A stretch of 64,000 nt of DNA, from positions 4,526,001 to 4,590,000 of the forward strand of contig NZ_JAGTUT010000001.1 in the NCBI RefSeq assembly GCF_025685605.1. The letters are read 5' to 3'. Positions 1-9,050 of this stretch are shown one piece after another. The DNA is from Granulicella arctica (GTDB lineage Bacteria > Acidobacteriota > Terriglobia > Terriglobales > Acidobacteriaceae). Made by a program: the position numbers and the translations under genes. Under the pieces are notes generated by a model, which made no database searches, was not told the origin of the DNA, and worked only from the letters and a program-made list of their open reading frames with translations. Numbering within the stretch: the stretch's first letter is position 1; each line of letters opens with the position of its first letter.

Positions 1-419
1 TACTTCGCGAAGAGCTGCGTCACATCAGCGAAGGCTTTGAACTCGAGAGCATTGCCGGACGGGTCGAGAAAGAACATCGTCGCCTGTTCGCCGACCTCGC
101 CCTTGAAGCGAATGTACGGCTCGATGACAAACGCAGTGTCGGCTGCGCGGAGACGATCGGCCAAGGCCTCCCACTTATCCATTGTGAGCACGACGCCAAA
201 GTGGGGGACGGGCACGTCGTGGCCGTCAACGGGATTGTGATGCGTGTCCTGAGTTGCAGTGCGAGGTTTGAGATGGGCCACAATCTGGTGGCCAAAGAGG
301 TCGAAGTCGATCCACTGGGCGGAGCTGCGACCCTCGGGGCAGGCGAGGACCGTGCCGTAGAAGTGGCGGGCGGCGTCCAGGTCGTCTACAGGAAAGGCTA
401 TGTGGAAAGGGGTGAGCAT
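1..419 (-). CDS. VOC (glyoxalase/bleomycin-resistance fold) protein, 3' end at window edge
   Basis: Read by hand on the minus strand from the ATG at 419. The frame stays open for 139 codons and the last two bases (TA) suggest that the stop codon straddles the window edge. The product begins [20 protein letters not shown] and has the paired beta-alpha-beta pattern of vicinal oxygen chelate proteins. The late segment ending in [15 protein letters not shown] is typical of the second metal-ligand strand of glyoxalase-like enzymes. About 140 residues is the usual size of a single-chain VOC protein. Substrate cannot be told from sequence; lyase, dioxygenase and resistance proteins share the fold. 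It is transcribed away from the next gene. Confidence 0.85.
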   Translation of the reverse strand, partial: MLTPFHIAFPVDDLDAARHFYGTVLACPEGRSSAQWIDFDLFGHQIVAHLKPRTATQDTHHNPVDGHDVPVPHFGVVLTMDKWEALADRLRAADTAFVIEPYIRFKGEVGEQATMFFLDPSGNALEFKAFADVTQLFAK

Positions 420-549
420 GGCCTATCTTAACCCAGCGCTTGGGGATAAGTGATGCCGGGAAGAGCGATTGGACCTCCTGCCCGGAGCGCAACTGGTCCG
501 GTTTACGGCAGGGCACCGGCAAGGGTGCAAATCGTCGTAGAATGATCCC

Positions 550-1146
550 ATGGTTTTTAGCAAGGTTCTCGGCTTATCGCTTGTGGTGTGTGCTGGTCTT
601 TCTGTCGCCGTTCCCGTGGCTTATGGTCAGGAGGACAACGTTCGCCGTGGCCGGAAGTACAAGGCTCCGCCGGTGACCTCGCACATCGAGGTTACCGTGG
701 TGAAGTCTACCAATCACAAGCCAATCCCGAACGCGGCGGTCGTCTTCCATACGATTGTGGATGGCAAGGATGACGGCAACCTCGAGGTGAAGACCGACCC
801 GGACGGCAAGGCGATGATCGATGTGATCCCCACTGGCAGCGATGTGCGGGTGCAGGTGATCGCCAGTGGATTCGCCACCTTCGGGCAGGATTACAAGGTC
901 GATACGGCGACGAAGGAGATCGAAGTCGCCATGATCCGGCCGCGTGCGCAGGTCTCTGCGTATACGGATAGCAACGGTCAGCCTTCGCAGCGGAAGCCGG
1001 GCGTACAGGAGCCAAATCGACCGCCACCGCCGGGAGTTCCTCCTGCCGGATCGACTCCCCCTGCGACACCGCCGGTTCCGACGCCGACGGCCCCGCAGAC
1101 TGATCCTGCTTCCGTCCCCGGATCAACCTCGCCACCGAGTCTGTAG
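550..1146 (+). CDS. Secreted carboxypeptidase-regulatory-like protein with Pro-rich tail
   Basis: 198 residues. An N-terminal signal peptide (about residues 1-26, hydrophobic core ending AYGQ) is followed by a beta-sandwich of the carboxypeptidase regulatory-like type at about residues 45-130, with the usual pattern of a possible gain (PIPNAAVVF), a D-P-D-G-K-A turn and a closing strand. The last 60 residues are Pro/Ser/Thr-rich and probably disordered. Such domains in Acidobacteria sit in the envelope or outside the cell; no enzymatic motif is seen. A TAGAAT hexamer at 538-543 lies only six bases before the ATG, so the transcript may be leaderless. It is followed after 6 bp by the SDR gene, so the two may be co-transcribed. 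Confidence 0.75.
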   Translation: MVFSKVLGLSLVVCAGLSVAVPVAYGQEDNVRRGRKYKAPPVTSHIEVTVVKSTNHKPIPNAAVVFHTIVDGKDDGNLEVKTDPDGKAMIDVIPTGSDVRVQVIASGFATFGQDYKVDTATKEIEVAMIRPRAQVSAYTDSNGQPSQRKPGVQEPNRPPPPGVPPAGSTPPATPPVPTPTAPQTDPASVPGSTSPPSL

Positions 1147-1152
1147 ACCGTT

Positions 1153-1881
1153 ATGACGAGGCAACTTGCAGGACAGACCGCACTAGTAACGGGCGCGGCA
1201 AAGCGGATAGGCCGGACCATCGCCCTCGCCCTGGCTGAGGCTGGAGCAAACGTAGCAATCACCTACCGCGATTCGGCTGACGAGGCTGAGGCGACGGTTC
1301 GTGTTCTGGCAGAGTTCGATATCGAGGCAATGGCTGTCCGATGCGATCTGCAGCAGCCGGAGAGCGTGACCGAGACAGTGGCCGCCGTCGTGGCGGAGTT
1401 CGGCGGACTCGACCTGCTGGTCAATAACGCCGGGGTCTTTGCCTCTGAGGCGCTCGAGTCGATCACCGTAGATCAGTGGGACAGCATGTTCGCGACCAAC
1501 ACGCGCGGTCCGTTCCTCATGGCGCAGGCAGCGCTTGTGCACCTGAAGGCGCGGGGGGGCCGCATCATCAACATCGGCTCGCTGGGTGGCATTCACCCGT
1601 GGGCCACGCACGGACACTACTGCACGTCGAAGGCGGCGCTGCATATGCTCTCGCAGACCATGGCGAAGGCGTGGGCTCCCGCGGTCAGCGTGAACTGCGT
1701 CGCTCCAGGCATGATTGTGCAGGGCGAGGTGGGAGCGGCGTACGAGCACTTCGCCGAGAAAACTCCCATGCAGCGGAACGGCACGGCAGCCGATGTGGCG
1801 GCGGCGGTCCTGTTCTTCGCGACCGGACCACACTTCATCACCGGGCAACTGCTTGCTGTCGATGGTGGATTAGGGCTTTAG
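1153..1881 (+). CDS. Short-chain dehydrogenase/reductase (SDR), pteridine-reductase-like
   Basis: 242 residues, normal for a classical SDR. The cofactor motif TGAAKRIG is at residues 13-20; the TGxxxR form of the glycine motif is the kind seen in pteridine reductases and points to NADPH. NNAG is at 91-94 and the catalytic Ser143, Tyr156 and Lys160 (YCTSK) are all present. The C-terminal GGLGL end is typical of FabG-like members. The likely reaction is NADPH-linked reduction of a keto group or a pterin; the substrate is not determined. It starts 6 bp after the upstream secreted protein. The fold and family are secure, the substrate guess is weak. Confidence 0.85.
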   Translation: MTRQLAGQTALVTGAAKRIGRTIALALAEAGANVAITYRDSADEAEATVRVLAEFDIEAMAVRCDLQQPESVTETVAAVVAEFGGLDLLVNNAGVFASEALESITVDQWDSMFATNTRGPFLMAQAALVHLKARGGRIINIGSLGGIHPWATHGHYCTSKAALHMLSQTMAKAWAPAVSVNCVAPGMIVQGEVGAAYEHFAEKTPMQRNGTAADVAAAVLFFATGPHFITGQLLAVDGGLGL

Positions 1882-1886
1882 CGCGA

Positions 1887-2690
1887 TTACTTTTCCGTCA
1901 GCTTTGAGAACATCCGGCTGAAGAAGCCTTTTTCTTCGCGCTCATCGTAGAGGTTGCGGGGCTCTTCCTGTTGGGGCATCGGTTTACCTTCGAAGACGGC
2001 TCGCGGATTGGTGGTGCAGAGCATATCCGCATAGTCCGCGCCATACTTCTTCGAGACAATCCTGTGAGCTTCGCTGAGGCGCGGTGGGCGCGACGTCACG
2101 TTGTGGGCGTCGGTCGCCAGAAAGTGAACCCAGCGATCGGTAAGTAACTGGTGCGCCATCTTCTCGGCGGCTTTGCCCATGCTACCCCGGACTGAGTCGC
2201 CAGTGACCTGGATCAGGACGCCGCCGCGCAGCCACTCTTCCAGTCGCGACATATCGGATTGCAGGGTCGGGTTGCGCTCAGGATGGGTCAGGATCGGCGT
2301 CATCCCGGCTAGCTGCAGCTCATAAAAGATCTCCGTCAGTCCACGTGGAAGGCCGTAGTCCGGGATCTCTACGAGCAGGTAGCTGAGATTGTTGATCGTG
2401 TAGCGCGCCGGGTTGTCCTTCGCGTCCTGAATGTTGTCGTAGGAGAGATGGAAGTCGCAGCCAAGGCCGAGCGTCAGGGGCACATTGTCGGCCGCGAGCA
2501 GATCGCGGAACTCAACCACCAGTGCCTCGTTGACCGCCGGATCGTAGACGTACTTGCCGTTGGCATGGGGAGTGCAGACGACATGGGTGATCCCGTCAGC
2601 AGCGGCAAGCTTCGCCATCGCGACAGAGTTTTCCATGGTCTTGGAGCCGTCATCGAGGCCGGGAAGAAGGTGGTGGTGGAGGTCAATCAT
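1887..2690 (-). CDS. CpsB/YwqE-type PHP tyrosine-protein phosphatase
   Basis: 267 residues. Metal-binding motifs of the PHP fold run in order: DLHHHLLPGLDDG at the N-terminus, CTPHAN near residue 40, LTHPERN near 135 and ATDAH near 190. This set is characteristic of the manganese-dependent CpsB/CapC/YwqE family, which removes phosphate from tyrosine-phosphorylated BY-kinases that control polysaccharide export. The C-terminal tail (about residues 235-267) is charged and outside the domain. It lies 32 bp downstream of purQ on the same strand, so they may share a transcript although the functions differ. No BY-kinase gene is visible in the window. Confidence 0.88.
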   Translation of the reverse strand: MIDLHHHLLPGLDDGSKTMENSVAMAKLAAADGITHVVCTPHANGKYVYDPAVNEALVVEFRDLLAADNVPLTLGLGCDFHLSYDNIQDAKDNPARYTINNLSYLLVEIPDYGLPRGLTEIFYELQLAGMTPILTHPERNPTLQSDMSRLEEWLRGGVLIQVTGDSVRGSMGKAAEKMAHQLLTDRWVHFLATDAHNVTSRPPRLSEAHRIVSKKYGADYADMLCTTNPRAVFEGKPMPQQEEPRNLYDEREEKGFFSRMFSKLTEK

Positions 2691-2722
2691 AGATAGGTCA
2701 GACTACCACTGGGAATGCATCT

Positions 2723-3421
2723 CTAGACTGCGCTTGCAAGCGATTGAGCCAGCGACTGAAAGAGCAGCAAGCCGTCAGCCGAGCCGAGAATACCCTCGCT
2801 CGATCGGTCCGGGTGCGGCATCATGCCGAGGACATTGCGGCCTTCGCTCAGGATGCCGGCGATATTTTCGAGCGAGCCGTTAGGATTGGCATCGGTCGTC
2901 ACCTCGCCCTCAGGTGTGGCGTAGCGAAATGCGATGCGGCCCTCCGCTTTGAGCGTGGCGAGGGTTGCATCGTCGCAAAAATAGTTCCCCTCCATATGGC
3001 CGATCGGCATCCGCAAAACCTGTCCAGCGGTGAGCGCATTCGTGAAGGGCGAGTCGATCGTCTCGGTGCGGAGGTTGATCTGCTTGCAGATATAACGCTG
3101 ACTCGCATTGCGCATCAACGCGCCGGGCAGCAGGCCCGCCTCGCAGAGGATTTGAAAGCCGTTGCAGATCCCCATCACCAGACCGCCGCCCTTGGCGAAT
3201 CGGGTCACGGACTGCATGATTGGGGCGAATTTGGCGATAGCCCCGGTGCGAAGATAGTCGCCGTAGGCAAAGCCGCCTGGGACGAGGATCGCGTCGCAGC
3301 CCTCGAGATCTTCCGAGGCATGCCAGAGGTAGGTGACGGGCTGCTTGAGCAGCGATTCGACGACGTTGTGCGTGTCATGGTCGCAGTTCGATCCGGGGAA
3401 GACGAGGACGCCAAACTTCAT
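2723..3421 (-). CDS. purQ: Phosphoribosylformylglycinamidine synthase, glutaminase subunit
   Basis: 232 residues from the ATG at 3421 ([14 protein letters not shown]); an upstream in-frame start at 3496 would add residues that do not belong to the family. This is a class I glutamine amidotransferase: the nucleophile Cys lies in GICNGFQ and the His and Glu of the triad in [10 protein letters not shown] near the C-terminus. In purine synthesis PurQ supplies ammonia from glutamine to PurL for conversion of FGAR to FGAM. The purL and purS genes are not in the window. It is divergent from miaB, with 67 bp between the two starts. Confidence 0.95.
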   Translation of the reverse strand: MKFGVLVFPGSNCDHDTHNVVESLLKQPVTYLWHASEDLEGCDAILVPGGFAYGDYLRTGAIAKFAPIMQSVTRFAKGGGLVMGICNGFQILCEAGLLPGALMRNASQRYICKQINLRTETIDSPFTNALTAGQVLRMPIGHMEGNYFCDDATLATLKAEGRIAFRYATPEGEVTTDANPNGSLENIAGILSEGRNVLGMMPHPDRSSEGILGSADGLLLFQSLAQSLASAV

Positions 3422-3488
3422 AAGCTTAAGCGTAGCAGACGAGGGATTGATTCTGAACTGCTGCATTTTCGGGCGATATACTACAGAG

Positions 3489-4799
3489 GTGAGCAAGACT
3501 TTTTATATCGAAACATTCGGCTGCCAGATGAACGCCCACGACTCCGAAAAGGTGATCGGGACGCTGGTGCACGAGGGCTATGCGCAGGTGCAGGACGAGA
3601 TGGATGCAGGGCTGATTCTCTACAACACCTGCTCGATTCGCGACAAAGCGGAGCAGAAGGTCTTCCATCGTCTGAATGAGTACAAGAAGATGAAAGGCGA
3701 AGGAAAGAAGTTCGCCGTCATCGGCTGCGTGGCGCAGCAGGAGGGCGAGAAGATCTTTGAGCGCGCCCCCTACGTGTCGATCGTCTCGGGCTCTGCCTCC
3801 TACCGCAACCTGCCGCAGATGCTGGAGCGCCTGGAGCGCGGCGAAGAGCGCATTACCGGCCTCGACGACCGGCAGACAGACGAGACCTTCGAAACCGAGT
3901 TCGTGGCCCGTACGAACCCGCATCGCGGCTACATCACCATTATTGAGGGGTGCGACAAGTTCTGCGCGTACTGCGTTGTCCCGTACACCCGCGGCAAAGA
4001 GCGGAGCAGGGCAGCCGCCTCCGTACTCGAAGAGGCACGCCGCATCGCCGATGCCGGCTTTACCGAGATTCAGTTGCTCGGCCAGAACGTTAACTCCTAC
4101 GACGATCCTTCGAACAAAATGACCTTTGCGGAGTTGCTTGGAGCCGTGGGGAGCGTTCCGGGTATTCGCCGCGTCCGCTTCACAACCTCGCATCCGCGTG
4201 ACTTTACGAAGGATATCGTTGACGTCATCGATGCCACCCCAACGTTGTGCGACCACGTGCATCTGCCCGTGCAGAGCGGGTCGACCGCCATCCTGAAGGC
4301 GATGAACAGGGAGTATACCCGCGACTGGTACCTCGAGCGAATCTCCTGGATCAAGGCTGCGAAGCGCAACATCAGCATTACGTCGGACATCATCGTGGGT
4401 TTTCCCGGCGAGACGGAGCAGGATCTGGAAGACACCGCTACACTCCTTGAGGCGGTCGGCTACGACGCCATCTTCGCCTTCAAGTACTCACCTCGGCCGA
4501 ACACCCCGGCCATCACCATGCAGGATTCCATTCCGGACGACGTAAAGTCTACGCGACTCCAAACCTTGCTTGATCGACAACGTGACATCCAGAGAATCAA
4601 CTATCAGCGGCATATGGGTGAGAACATGGAGCTTATGGTGGAAAGTCATAACAAAGTTCGCAATCAGGTGGTCGGCCGCAGCTCGCAGAATAAGACGGTC
4701 AACTTCACCACAAGCCAGTTGATTCTACCGGCTCTTGGCAGCTATCAGCAGGTCACTATTACAGAGGCTTTTCCCAATAGCCTGCTTGGTGTCAACTAG
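3489..4799 (+). CDS. miaB: tRNA-2-methylthio-N6-dimethylallyladenosine synthase
   Basis: 436 residues if translation starts at the GTG at 3489 ([15 protein letters not shown]), the start that matches the family; the frame is open further upstream into the purQ promoter region. The N-terminal UPF0004 domain has its three cluster cysteines in GCQMN, NTCSIRD and IGCVAQQ. The radical SAM motif CDKFCAYC (C-x3-C-x2-C) is followed by the HLPVQSGS region and a C-terminal TRAM domain. MiaB adds a methylthio group to position 37 of tRNAs reading UNN codons, using two 4Fe-4S clusters. The stop codon abuts the start of the next gene. Confidence 0.95.
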   Translation: MSKTFYIETFGCQMNAHDSEKVIGTLVHEGYAQVQDEMDAGLILYNTCSIRDKAEQKVFHRLNEYKKMKGEGKKFAVIGCVAQQEGEKIFERAPYVSIVSGSASYRNLPQMLERLERGEERITGLDDRQTDETFETEFVARTNPHRGYITIIEGCDKFCAYCVVPYTRGKERSRAAASVLEEARRIADAGFTEIQLLGQNVNSYDDPSNKMTFAELLGAVGSVPGIRRVRFTTSHPRDFTKDIVDVIDATPTLCDHVHLPVQSGSTAILKAMNREYTRDWYLERISWIKAAKRNISITSDIIVGFPGETEQDLEDTATLLEAVGYDAIFAFKYSPRPNTPAITMQDSIPDDVKSTRLQTLLDRQRDIQRINYQRHMGENMELMVESHNKVRNQVVGRSSQNKTVNFTTSQLILPALGSYQQVTITEAFPNSLLGVN

Positions 4800-5309
4800 A
4801 TGAAGCCCTCTCTTGAAGTGCCACTTGAGATCGAGATGCAGATTCGCGGGTTAATGATGGATCCCGTAACGAATATGCCCATCGTGGTTCTGAAAGATGT
4901 GGCGAGTGACATGATCCTGCCCATCTGGGTTGGTGTCTTTGAGGCAAACGCAATTGCGCTGGAGCTTGAGAAGAGCAGCACGCCGCGACCGATGACGCAT
5001 GATCTGTTGAAGAACCTCGCACAGGGATTGAACGCACGGGTGCAGAAGATTGTCGTCTCAGAACTGCGGGAGGACACCTTCTACGCGCTGATCTGGATGG
5101 AGCAGGCGGGCGAGATCATCGCGCTCGATGCTCGTCCCTCCGATGCAATTGCGCTGGCCCTCCGCTGGGATTGTCCGATCTATGTCCATCGCGACGTGAT
5201 TGCCAACACACGACAGCTCTCAGACGGCGCGCAAAGTGTGAATACGGAAGAGCTGCGGCGATGGCTCGAAAATCTCAATGACGACGACATGGGCCAGTAC
5301 AAGATGTAG
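4800..5309 (+). CDS. Bifunctional nuclease (BFN/DUF151) family protein
   Basis: 169 residues. The core (about residues 8-140) carries the family pattern: V-L-K-D with LPIWVGVFEANAIALELE, then RPMTHDLLKN, and later ARPSDAIALALR. Members are small alpha/beta proteins described as having RNase and DNase activity in plants; in bacteria they are usually of unknown role and often sit beside miaB. Here the ATG follows the miaB stop codon with no spacer, so translational coupling is likely. The C-terminal 25 residues are acidic and variable. Family is clear; activity in this organism is not. Confidence 0.88.
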   Translation: MKPSLEVPLEIEMQIRGLMMDPVTNMPIVVLKDVASDMILPIWVGVFEANAIALELEKSSTPRPMTHDLLKNLAQGLNARVQKIVVSELREDTFYALIWMEQAGEIIALDARPSDAIALALRWDCPIYVHRDVIANTRQLSDGAQSVNTEELRRWLENLNDDDMGQYKM

Positions 5310-6479
5310 TTAGTTCTGCTCTCGCGGCAGGCCGGTCAGGGTGTGCAGAAGGGTATCCCAGGCGTCGCCATATTGATCCCAGCCTCCGAGACTCCTGACC
5401 CGCAGCAAGGCTGCTTCGCTGAGTCGCTGTTGCAGCGCAGGATCATCTGCCACCTGCTGGAGACGCGATGCGAGCGCGTCCACGTCGCGGTCGGGAACGA
5501 TAAAGCCCTCAACGCCGTCAGTGAAGAGATCTTCAGCTCCAGTCGCGGTAGTCGCCAGAACAGGACAGCCACAGGCCATCGCCTGACCCTGCACAAGCGC
5601 CAGGCCTTCCTCGACGCTTGGCAAAACGAGCAGGTGACTCGCGCTCATCCTCGCAGAGAGTTCCGTCTGCGGAAGCGAACCGGTAAAGGTGACATTCTCT
5701 TGCGGAAAGCGGACAAGGATGTCGCGAATGTCGTCCTGAACGCTGCCTACAATGGTGAGGTGTTTCGCGGGGTGCTTGAGGCGCGCAAAGGCCTCGAGCA
5801 GGTAGGGAATACCTTTGCGCAGGCTGACCTGGCCGGCGAACAGGACCTGAAAGCTATTCTTCGGTGGCTCTGCAGTCCGCTTGAACTGGTCGAGACGCAC
5901 CCCGTACGGTATGACGTGAACCTTCTCAGCGGCCAATCCCATCTGTACAAAGGAACGTTTTGAGACGGTCGACGGCACGGTGATCGCGTCAGCCTGCTGG
6001 TAGATGGCCTCTTCGCGGATGACGATGTGTGGCTTTTCGAGCGAGGGTGACACGCCCCAGCGCTTGAATTCCTCGGCGACAATATTTTCCTGATATCGCT
6101 GATGGGTTGAACCACGGTCGCAGATAAACTTTCCGCCGGCCGCCTGGACCTTCGCCCCGGTCAGCAAGCCTGCACCGGAGATGGCAATGAATGCGTCGCA
6201 TGGCTTGATGACGGCGCGGGTCCAGCGATCGAACCCTCGCGCGTTCCATGAGTTCATCTTTGCGGAGACTGCGGGCGGGTAGAAGCGGGTGCGGGCCAGA
6301 AGATAGTCGGTCGTGTGCAGCAGGGGAAAGCAGCCGACGAGGGCGTGCGGCAGACCTTCGCGCTTCAGGCGCGCCCACGGCCAGGTCGAGTAGATCTTCT
6401 GGAGGTGGTGACGGCGGTGCATCTGGTGGGCGAGTTCGAAGTGGTGGAAGACGCCGAAGACCGCCTGAACGATTCGCAT
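5310..6479 (-). CDS. Glycosyltransferase family 4 protein
   Basis: 389 residues from the ATG at 6479 (MRIVQAVFGVFHHFEL); an in-frame ATG at 6503 would add eight unconvincing residues. The C-terminal half is a GT-B glycosyltransferase group 1 domain: HVIPYGVRLDQF, then VLFAGQVSLRKGIPYLLEAF and the acidic E-x7-E type segment in PSVEEGLALVQGQAMACG. These features indicate use of a nucleotide-sugar donor with retention of configuration. The acceptor is unknown; the GT9 gene transcribed divergently from it suggests cell-surface polysaccharide or lipopolysaccharide assembly. It converges tail to tail with the DUF151 gene with no intergenic space. Confidence 0.88.
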   Translation of the reverse strand: MRIVQAVFGVFHHFELAHQMHRRHHLQKIYSTWPWARLKREGLPHALVGCFPLLHTTDYLLARTRFYPPAVSAKMNSWNARGFDRWTRAVIKPCDAFIAISGAGLLTGAKVQAAGGKFICDRGSTHQRYQENIVAEEFKRWGVSPSLEKPHIVIREEAIYQQADAITVPSTVSKRSFVQMGLAAEKVHVIPYGVRLDQFKRTAEPPKNSFQVLFAGQVSLRKGIPYLLEAFARLKHPAKHLTIVGSVQDDIRDILVRFPQENVTFTGSLPQTELSARMSASHLLVLPSVEEGLALVQGQAMACGCPVLATTATGAEDLFTDGVEGFIVPDRDVDALASRLQQVADDPALQQRLSEAALLRVRSLGGWDQYGDAWDTLLHTLTGLPREQN

Positions 6480-6557
6480 GGATGGTGACGAGCCTCCCGA
6501 CAAGCTTAACAGGCTCCTGCGGTTAAACTGGATGGGTACATCTGAGGCGGGGGATTC

Positions 6558-7673
6558 GTGAGTCTAGCTCGAGCGGTAAAGGGTGCGGTGTTCGGCAGCG
6601 TTGCCGGGTTGGAGCGGACGTTGCGGCCAGGCTCCCGTAGTACAGATCTATCCACCGTTCAGAACTTTCTGCTGTTGCAGTACCCATTGGCCTTAGGGAC
6701 TGCGGTTCACGCCACGCCGCTGATTCCAGCGCTGCGAGAAGCCGTTCCCGGCTGCCGTATCGCGGTTGCAGCCAGCGGACTTGCCCTTGAAGTCTTTCGC
6801 AACAACCCGGGCGTCGACTACCTGCTGGCCACGCCGAGTCCGCTGAAGGATTTCCGCGGTGCGATCCGCTCCTTGCGGGCCCAGATCCCGTTCGGCGGCG
6901 AGAGCTTTGCCGCATTGATGACGCGAGGCAACGAGCGCACGCTGGTATCGACGGCAGCCTTTCTCAGTGGGGCGGCTATCCGGATTGGATTTACAGAGGT
7001 CCCGCAGCTCTATCAAACGGCGCTGACGTTCGATCCTGAGAGGAGCCTGATCGATAACAACCTCCGCATCGTGGAGGCCCTAGGCCATCCATTCCGGCAT
7101 TGCGAGCCGCAGATGTTTCCGGGCGCGGCTGATGAAGCCTGGGCTGATCAGACGCTTCGAAGCAGTGGCGTGCGCGAGGGGCAGATGGTTGCGGTCTTCG
7201 TCACCCAAACCAGTGTGACTCAGCGGAAGAGCTGGCGAGCCGAGCGATTTCAGGCGACTGCCAACTTTTTAATCGCAGAGTACGGCGCACATATCCTCTT
7301 TGTAGGCACGGCGGCAGAGGCACAGGCCATCGAGACCCTACGGCTTGGGGTCGCAAACCCAGCCGCGACCACAAGTGTGGCCGGTGGAACGACATTGCTG
7401 CAACTGGCGGCGCTGTTGGGCCGCTGCCGCGTTGGCTTGACGCTCGACACGGGGCCGCTCCACATCGGTCGGACGGTGAAGCTGCCGATGGTGATCGTCG
7501 CACCCGCATGGTCGCCGGTCATCGAGTGGCTGCCGGTTGGCGACGCCCGCTACCGCATTCTCAAAAACGCGGACATGCCGGACTGCCCGCCGGACTACAT
7601 CATCGACGAGGTCTCAGTCGACGAGGTCAAGGCTGAGCTCAGCAGCCTGATTAAGGCCTACCCGCAGACCTAG
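6558..7673 (+). CDS. Glycosyltransferase family 9 (LPS heptosyltransferase-like)
   Basis: 371 residues from a GTG at 6558, preceded by a G-rich ribosome binding site (GAGGCGGGGG). The N-terminal segment around LLLQYPLALGTAVHATPLIPAL matches the first Rossmann half of ADP-heptose:LPS heptosyltransferases, although the usual xRxxxxGD signature is altered. The C-terminal half has the family motif LTLDTGPLHIG. It probably transfers a heptose or related sugar to lipid A core or another surface glycan on the cytosolic side of the inner membrane. It overlaps the end of the convergent aroA gene by 4 bp. The donor and acceptor remain uncertain. Confidence 0.8.
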   Translation: MSLARAVKGAVFGSVAGLERTLRPGSRSTDLSTVQNFLLLQYPLALGTAVHATPLIPALREAVPGCRIAVAASGLALEVFRNNPGVDYLLATPSPLKDFRGAIRSLRAQIPFGGESFAALMTRGNERTLVSTAAFLSGAAIRIGFTEVPQLYQTALTFDPERSLIDNNLRIVEALGHPFRHCEPQMFPGAADEAWADQTLRSSGVREGQMVAVFVTQTSVTQRKSWRAERFQATANFLIAEYGAHILFVGTAAEAQAIETLRLGVANPAATTSVAGGTTLLQLAALLGRCRVGLTLDTGPLHIGRTVKLPMVIVAPAWSPVIEWLPVGDARYRILKNADMPDCPPDYIIDEVSVDEVKAELSSLIKAYPQT

Positions 7674-8983
7674 CGCTGGCTCAGTGCGTCGAGGTGCTCG
7701 AAGAATTCGGGGAACGAGATCGCTGCGGCCTCGGCTCCCATGATTTCGGTCTCGCCAGTCGCCCGGAGCGCGGCGATCGCGAACGCCATGGCGATGCGAT
7801 GGTCCGACCCCGAGTCGATCGTCGCGCCGTGAAGCTCCTGCCCTCCCGGGATATCGAGGCCGTCTTCGTGCTCGGTGAATTGTGCACCCATTGCCTTCAA
7901 ATTTTGCGCAACGAGGGCGATTCGGTCGGACTCCTTGACGCGAAGCTCTTTGGCGTCGCGGATACGGATGCCGTCGCGCGTGTACGGAGCGATAGCGGCA
8001 AGCACGGGCAGTTCGTCGATGATCTGCGCGGAGAGGGCGCCGGTGATGTCGATTCCCTTGAGGCCGGTCGGAGCCCGGTTGACCTGGATGGTGCCGATCA
8101 ATTCGCCGTGATGCTCCTCCACATTGAGAACCTTGATGACGCCGCCAAGCGCCACAATCACATCGAGCAGCGAGGAGCGCGTCGGGTTCATCCCGATCGA
8201 ATCGAGGATGAGGTTCGAATCCGGAAAGAGCAGCGCAGCGCAGAGGAAGAAGGCTGCGGAGGAGAGGTCGCCGGGCACGGTGGCGTCAATCGCCGAGAGC
8301 TTCTGGCCGCCCGCGATGGAGAGCTTCTCGCCGGTGCGTGTGAGGGTCGCGCCGAACGCTCGGAGAGCCTGCTCGCTATGGTCGCGGGTGCGCACGGACT
8401 CCGATAGTGAGGTCGTGCCCTCGGCCTGAAGACCGGCGAAGAGGACGGCGGTCTTGACCTGTGCGGAGGGAATCGGCGTGTCGAAGTCGATGGCGCGCAA
8501 TGCCGTCCCGTGAATTGTGATTGGCGCGTGGCCTTCCACGAGATCAAGTTGCGCGCCCATCTGGGAGAGTGGCTTGCGAATGCGCTCCATTGGCCGGAGG
8601 GTGAGCGAGGCATCGCCGATCAGAGTGTAGGTATGCGGGTGCGGGGCGATCAGGCCCGCTAGCATGCGCATCGTCGAGCCGGAGTTGCCGCAGTCCAGTG
8701 GGGTGTCCGAGGCGGTGAAGTAGCCAGCGGTTCCGGTGACGGCGATGTACTCCTTATTGCTGGTATCGATGGTCGCGCCGAGTGCCTGCATGCAGGCCAA
8801 CGATGAGTGCGGGTCTGCGCCCGTCGAGAAGTTCGAGAGCCGCGTCGTGCCGCTGGCCAACCCGGCGAGCATGGCATAGCGATGCGAGATCGACTTATCG
8901 CCGGGAAGGGTGACGGAGCCTTGGAAGGAGCGAGCGGGACGGACGATCTGCGTCGTAGCGGCAAGTGTAGACATTGCTTCCAT
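7670..8983 (-). CDS. aroA: 3-phosphoshikimate 1-carboxyvinyltransferase (EPSP synthase)
   Basis: 437 residues, normal length. Substrate-binding motifs are in order: LPGDKSISHRYAMLA near the N-terminus (shikimate-3-phosphate and PEP contacts), NSGSTMRMLAG near residue 100, and KESDRIALVAQNL near 340. The enzyme joins PEP to shikimate-3-phosphate in the sixth step of the shikimate pathway in the cytoplasm. The N-terminal motif reads GDKSISHR with Gly after the methionine-containing region, so a class I or class II assignment (glyphosate sensitivity) is not made here. Either M1 or M4 (8974) could be the true start. It has no operon partner on its strand. Confidence 0.94.
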   Translation of the reverse strand: MEAMSTLAATTQIVRPARSFQGSVTLPGDKSISHRYAMLAGLASGTTRLSNFSTGADPHSSLACMQALGATIDTSNKEYIAVTGTAGYFTASDTPLDCGNSGSTMRMLAGLIAPHPHTYTLIGDASLTLRPMERIRKPLSQMGAQLDLVEGHAPITIHGTALRAIDFDTPIPSAQVKTAVLFAGLQAEGTTSLSESVRTRDHSEQALRAFGATLTRTGEKLSIAGGQKLSAIDATVPGDLSSAAFFLCAALLFPDSNLILDSIGMNPTRSSLLDVIVALGGVIKVLNVEEHHGELIGTIQVNRAPTGLKGIDITGALSAQIIDELPVLAAIAPYTRDGIRIRDAKELRVKESDRIALVAQNLKAMGAQFTEHEDGLDIPGGQELHGATIDSGSDHRIAMAFAIAALRATGETEIMGAEAAAISFPEFFEHLDALSQR

Positions 8984-9015
8984 CGTAAATCGTTACGGCC
9001 TCGGCAGGATCAGGC

Positions 9016-9044
9016 ACGGTCGCAAAGTGACGCCTTGCGACCGT
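9016..9044 (-). terminator. Hairpin with terminator-like form after the 9051 membrane-protein gene
   Basis: Perfect 10-bp arms, ACGGTCGCAA at 9016-9025 and TTGCGACCGT at 9035-9044, with a 9-base loop. It lies just beyond the stop codon of the minus-strand gene ending at 9051 and before the aroA start. There is no clear T run, so a role in termination is only probable. Confidence 0.45.
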
Positions 9045-9050
9045 TGTCCG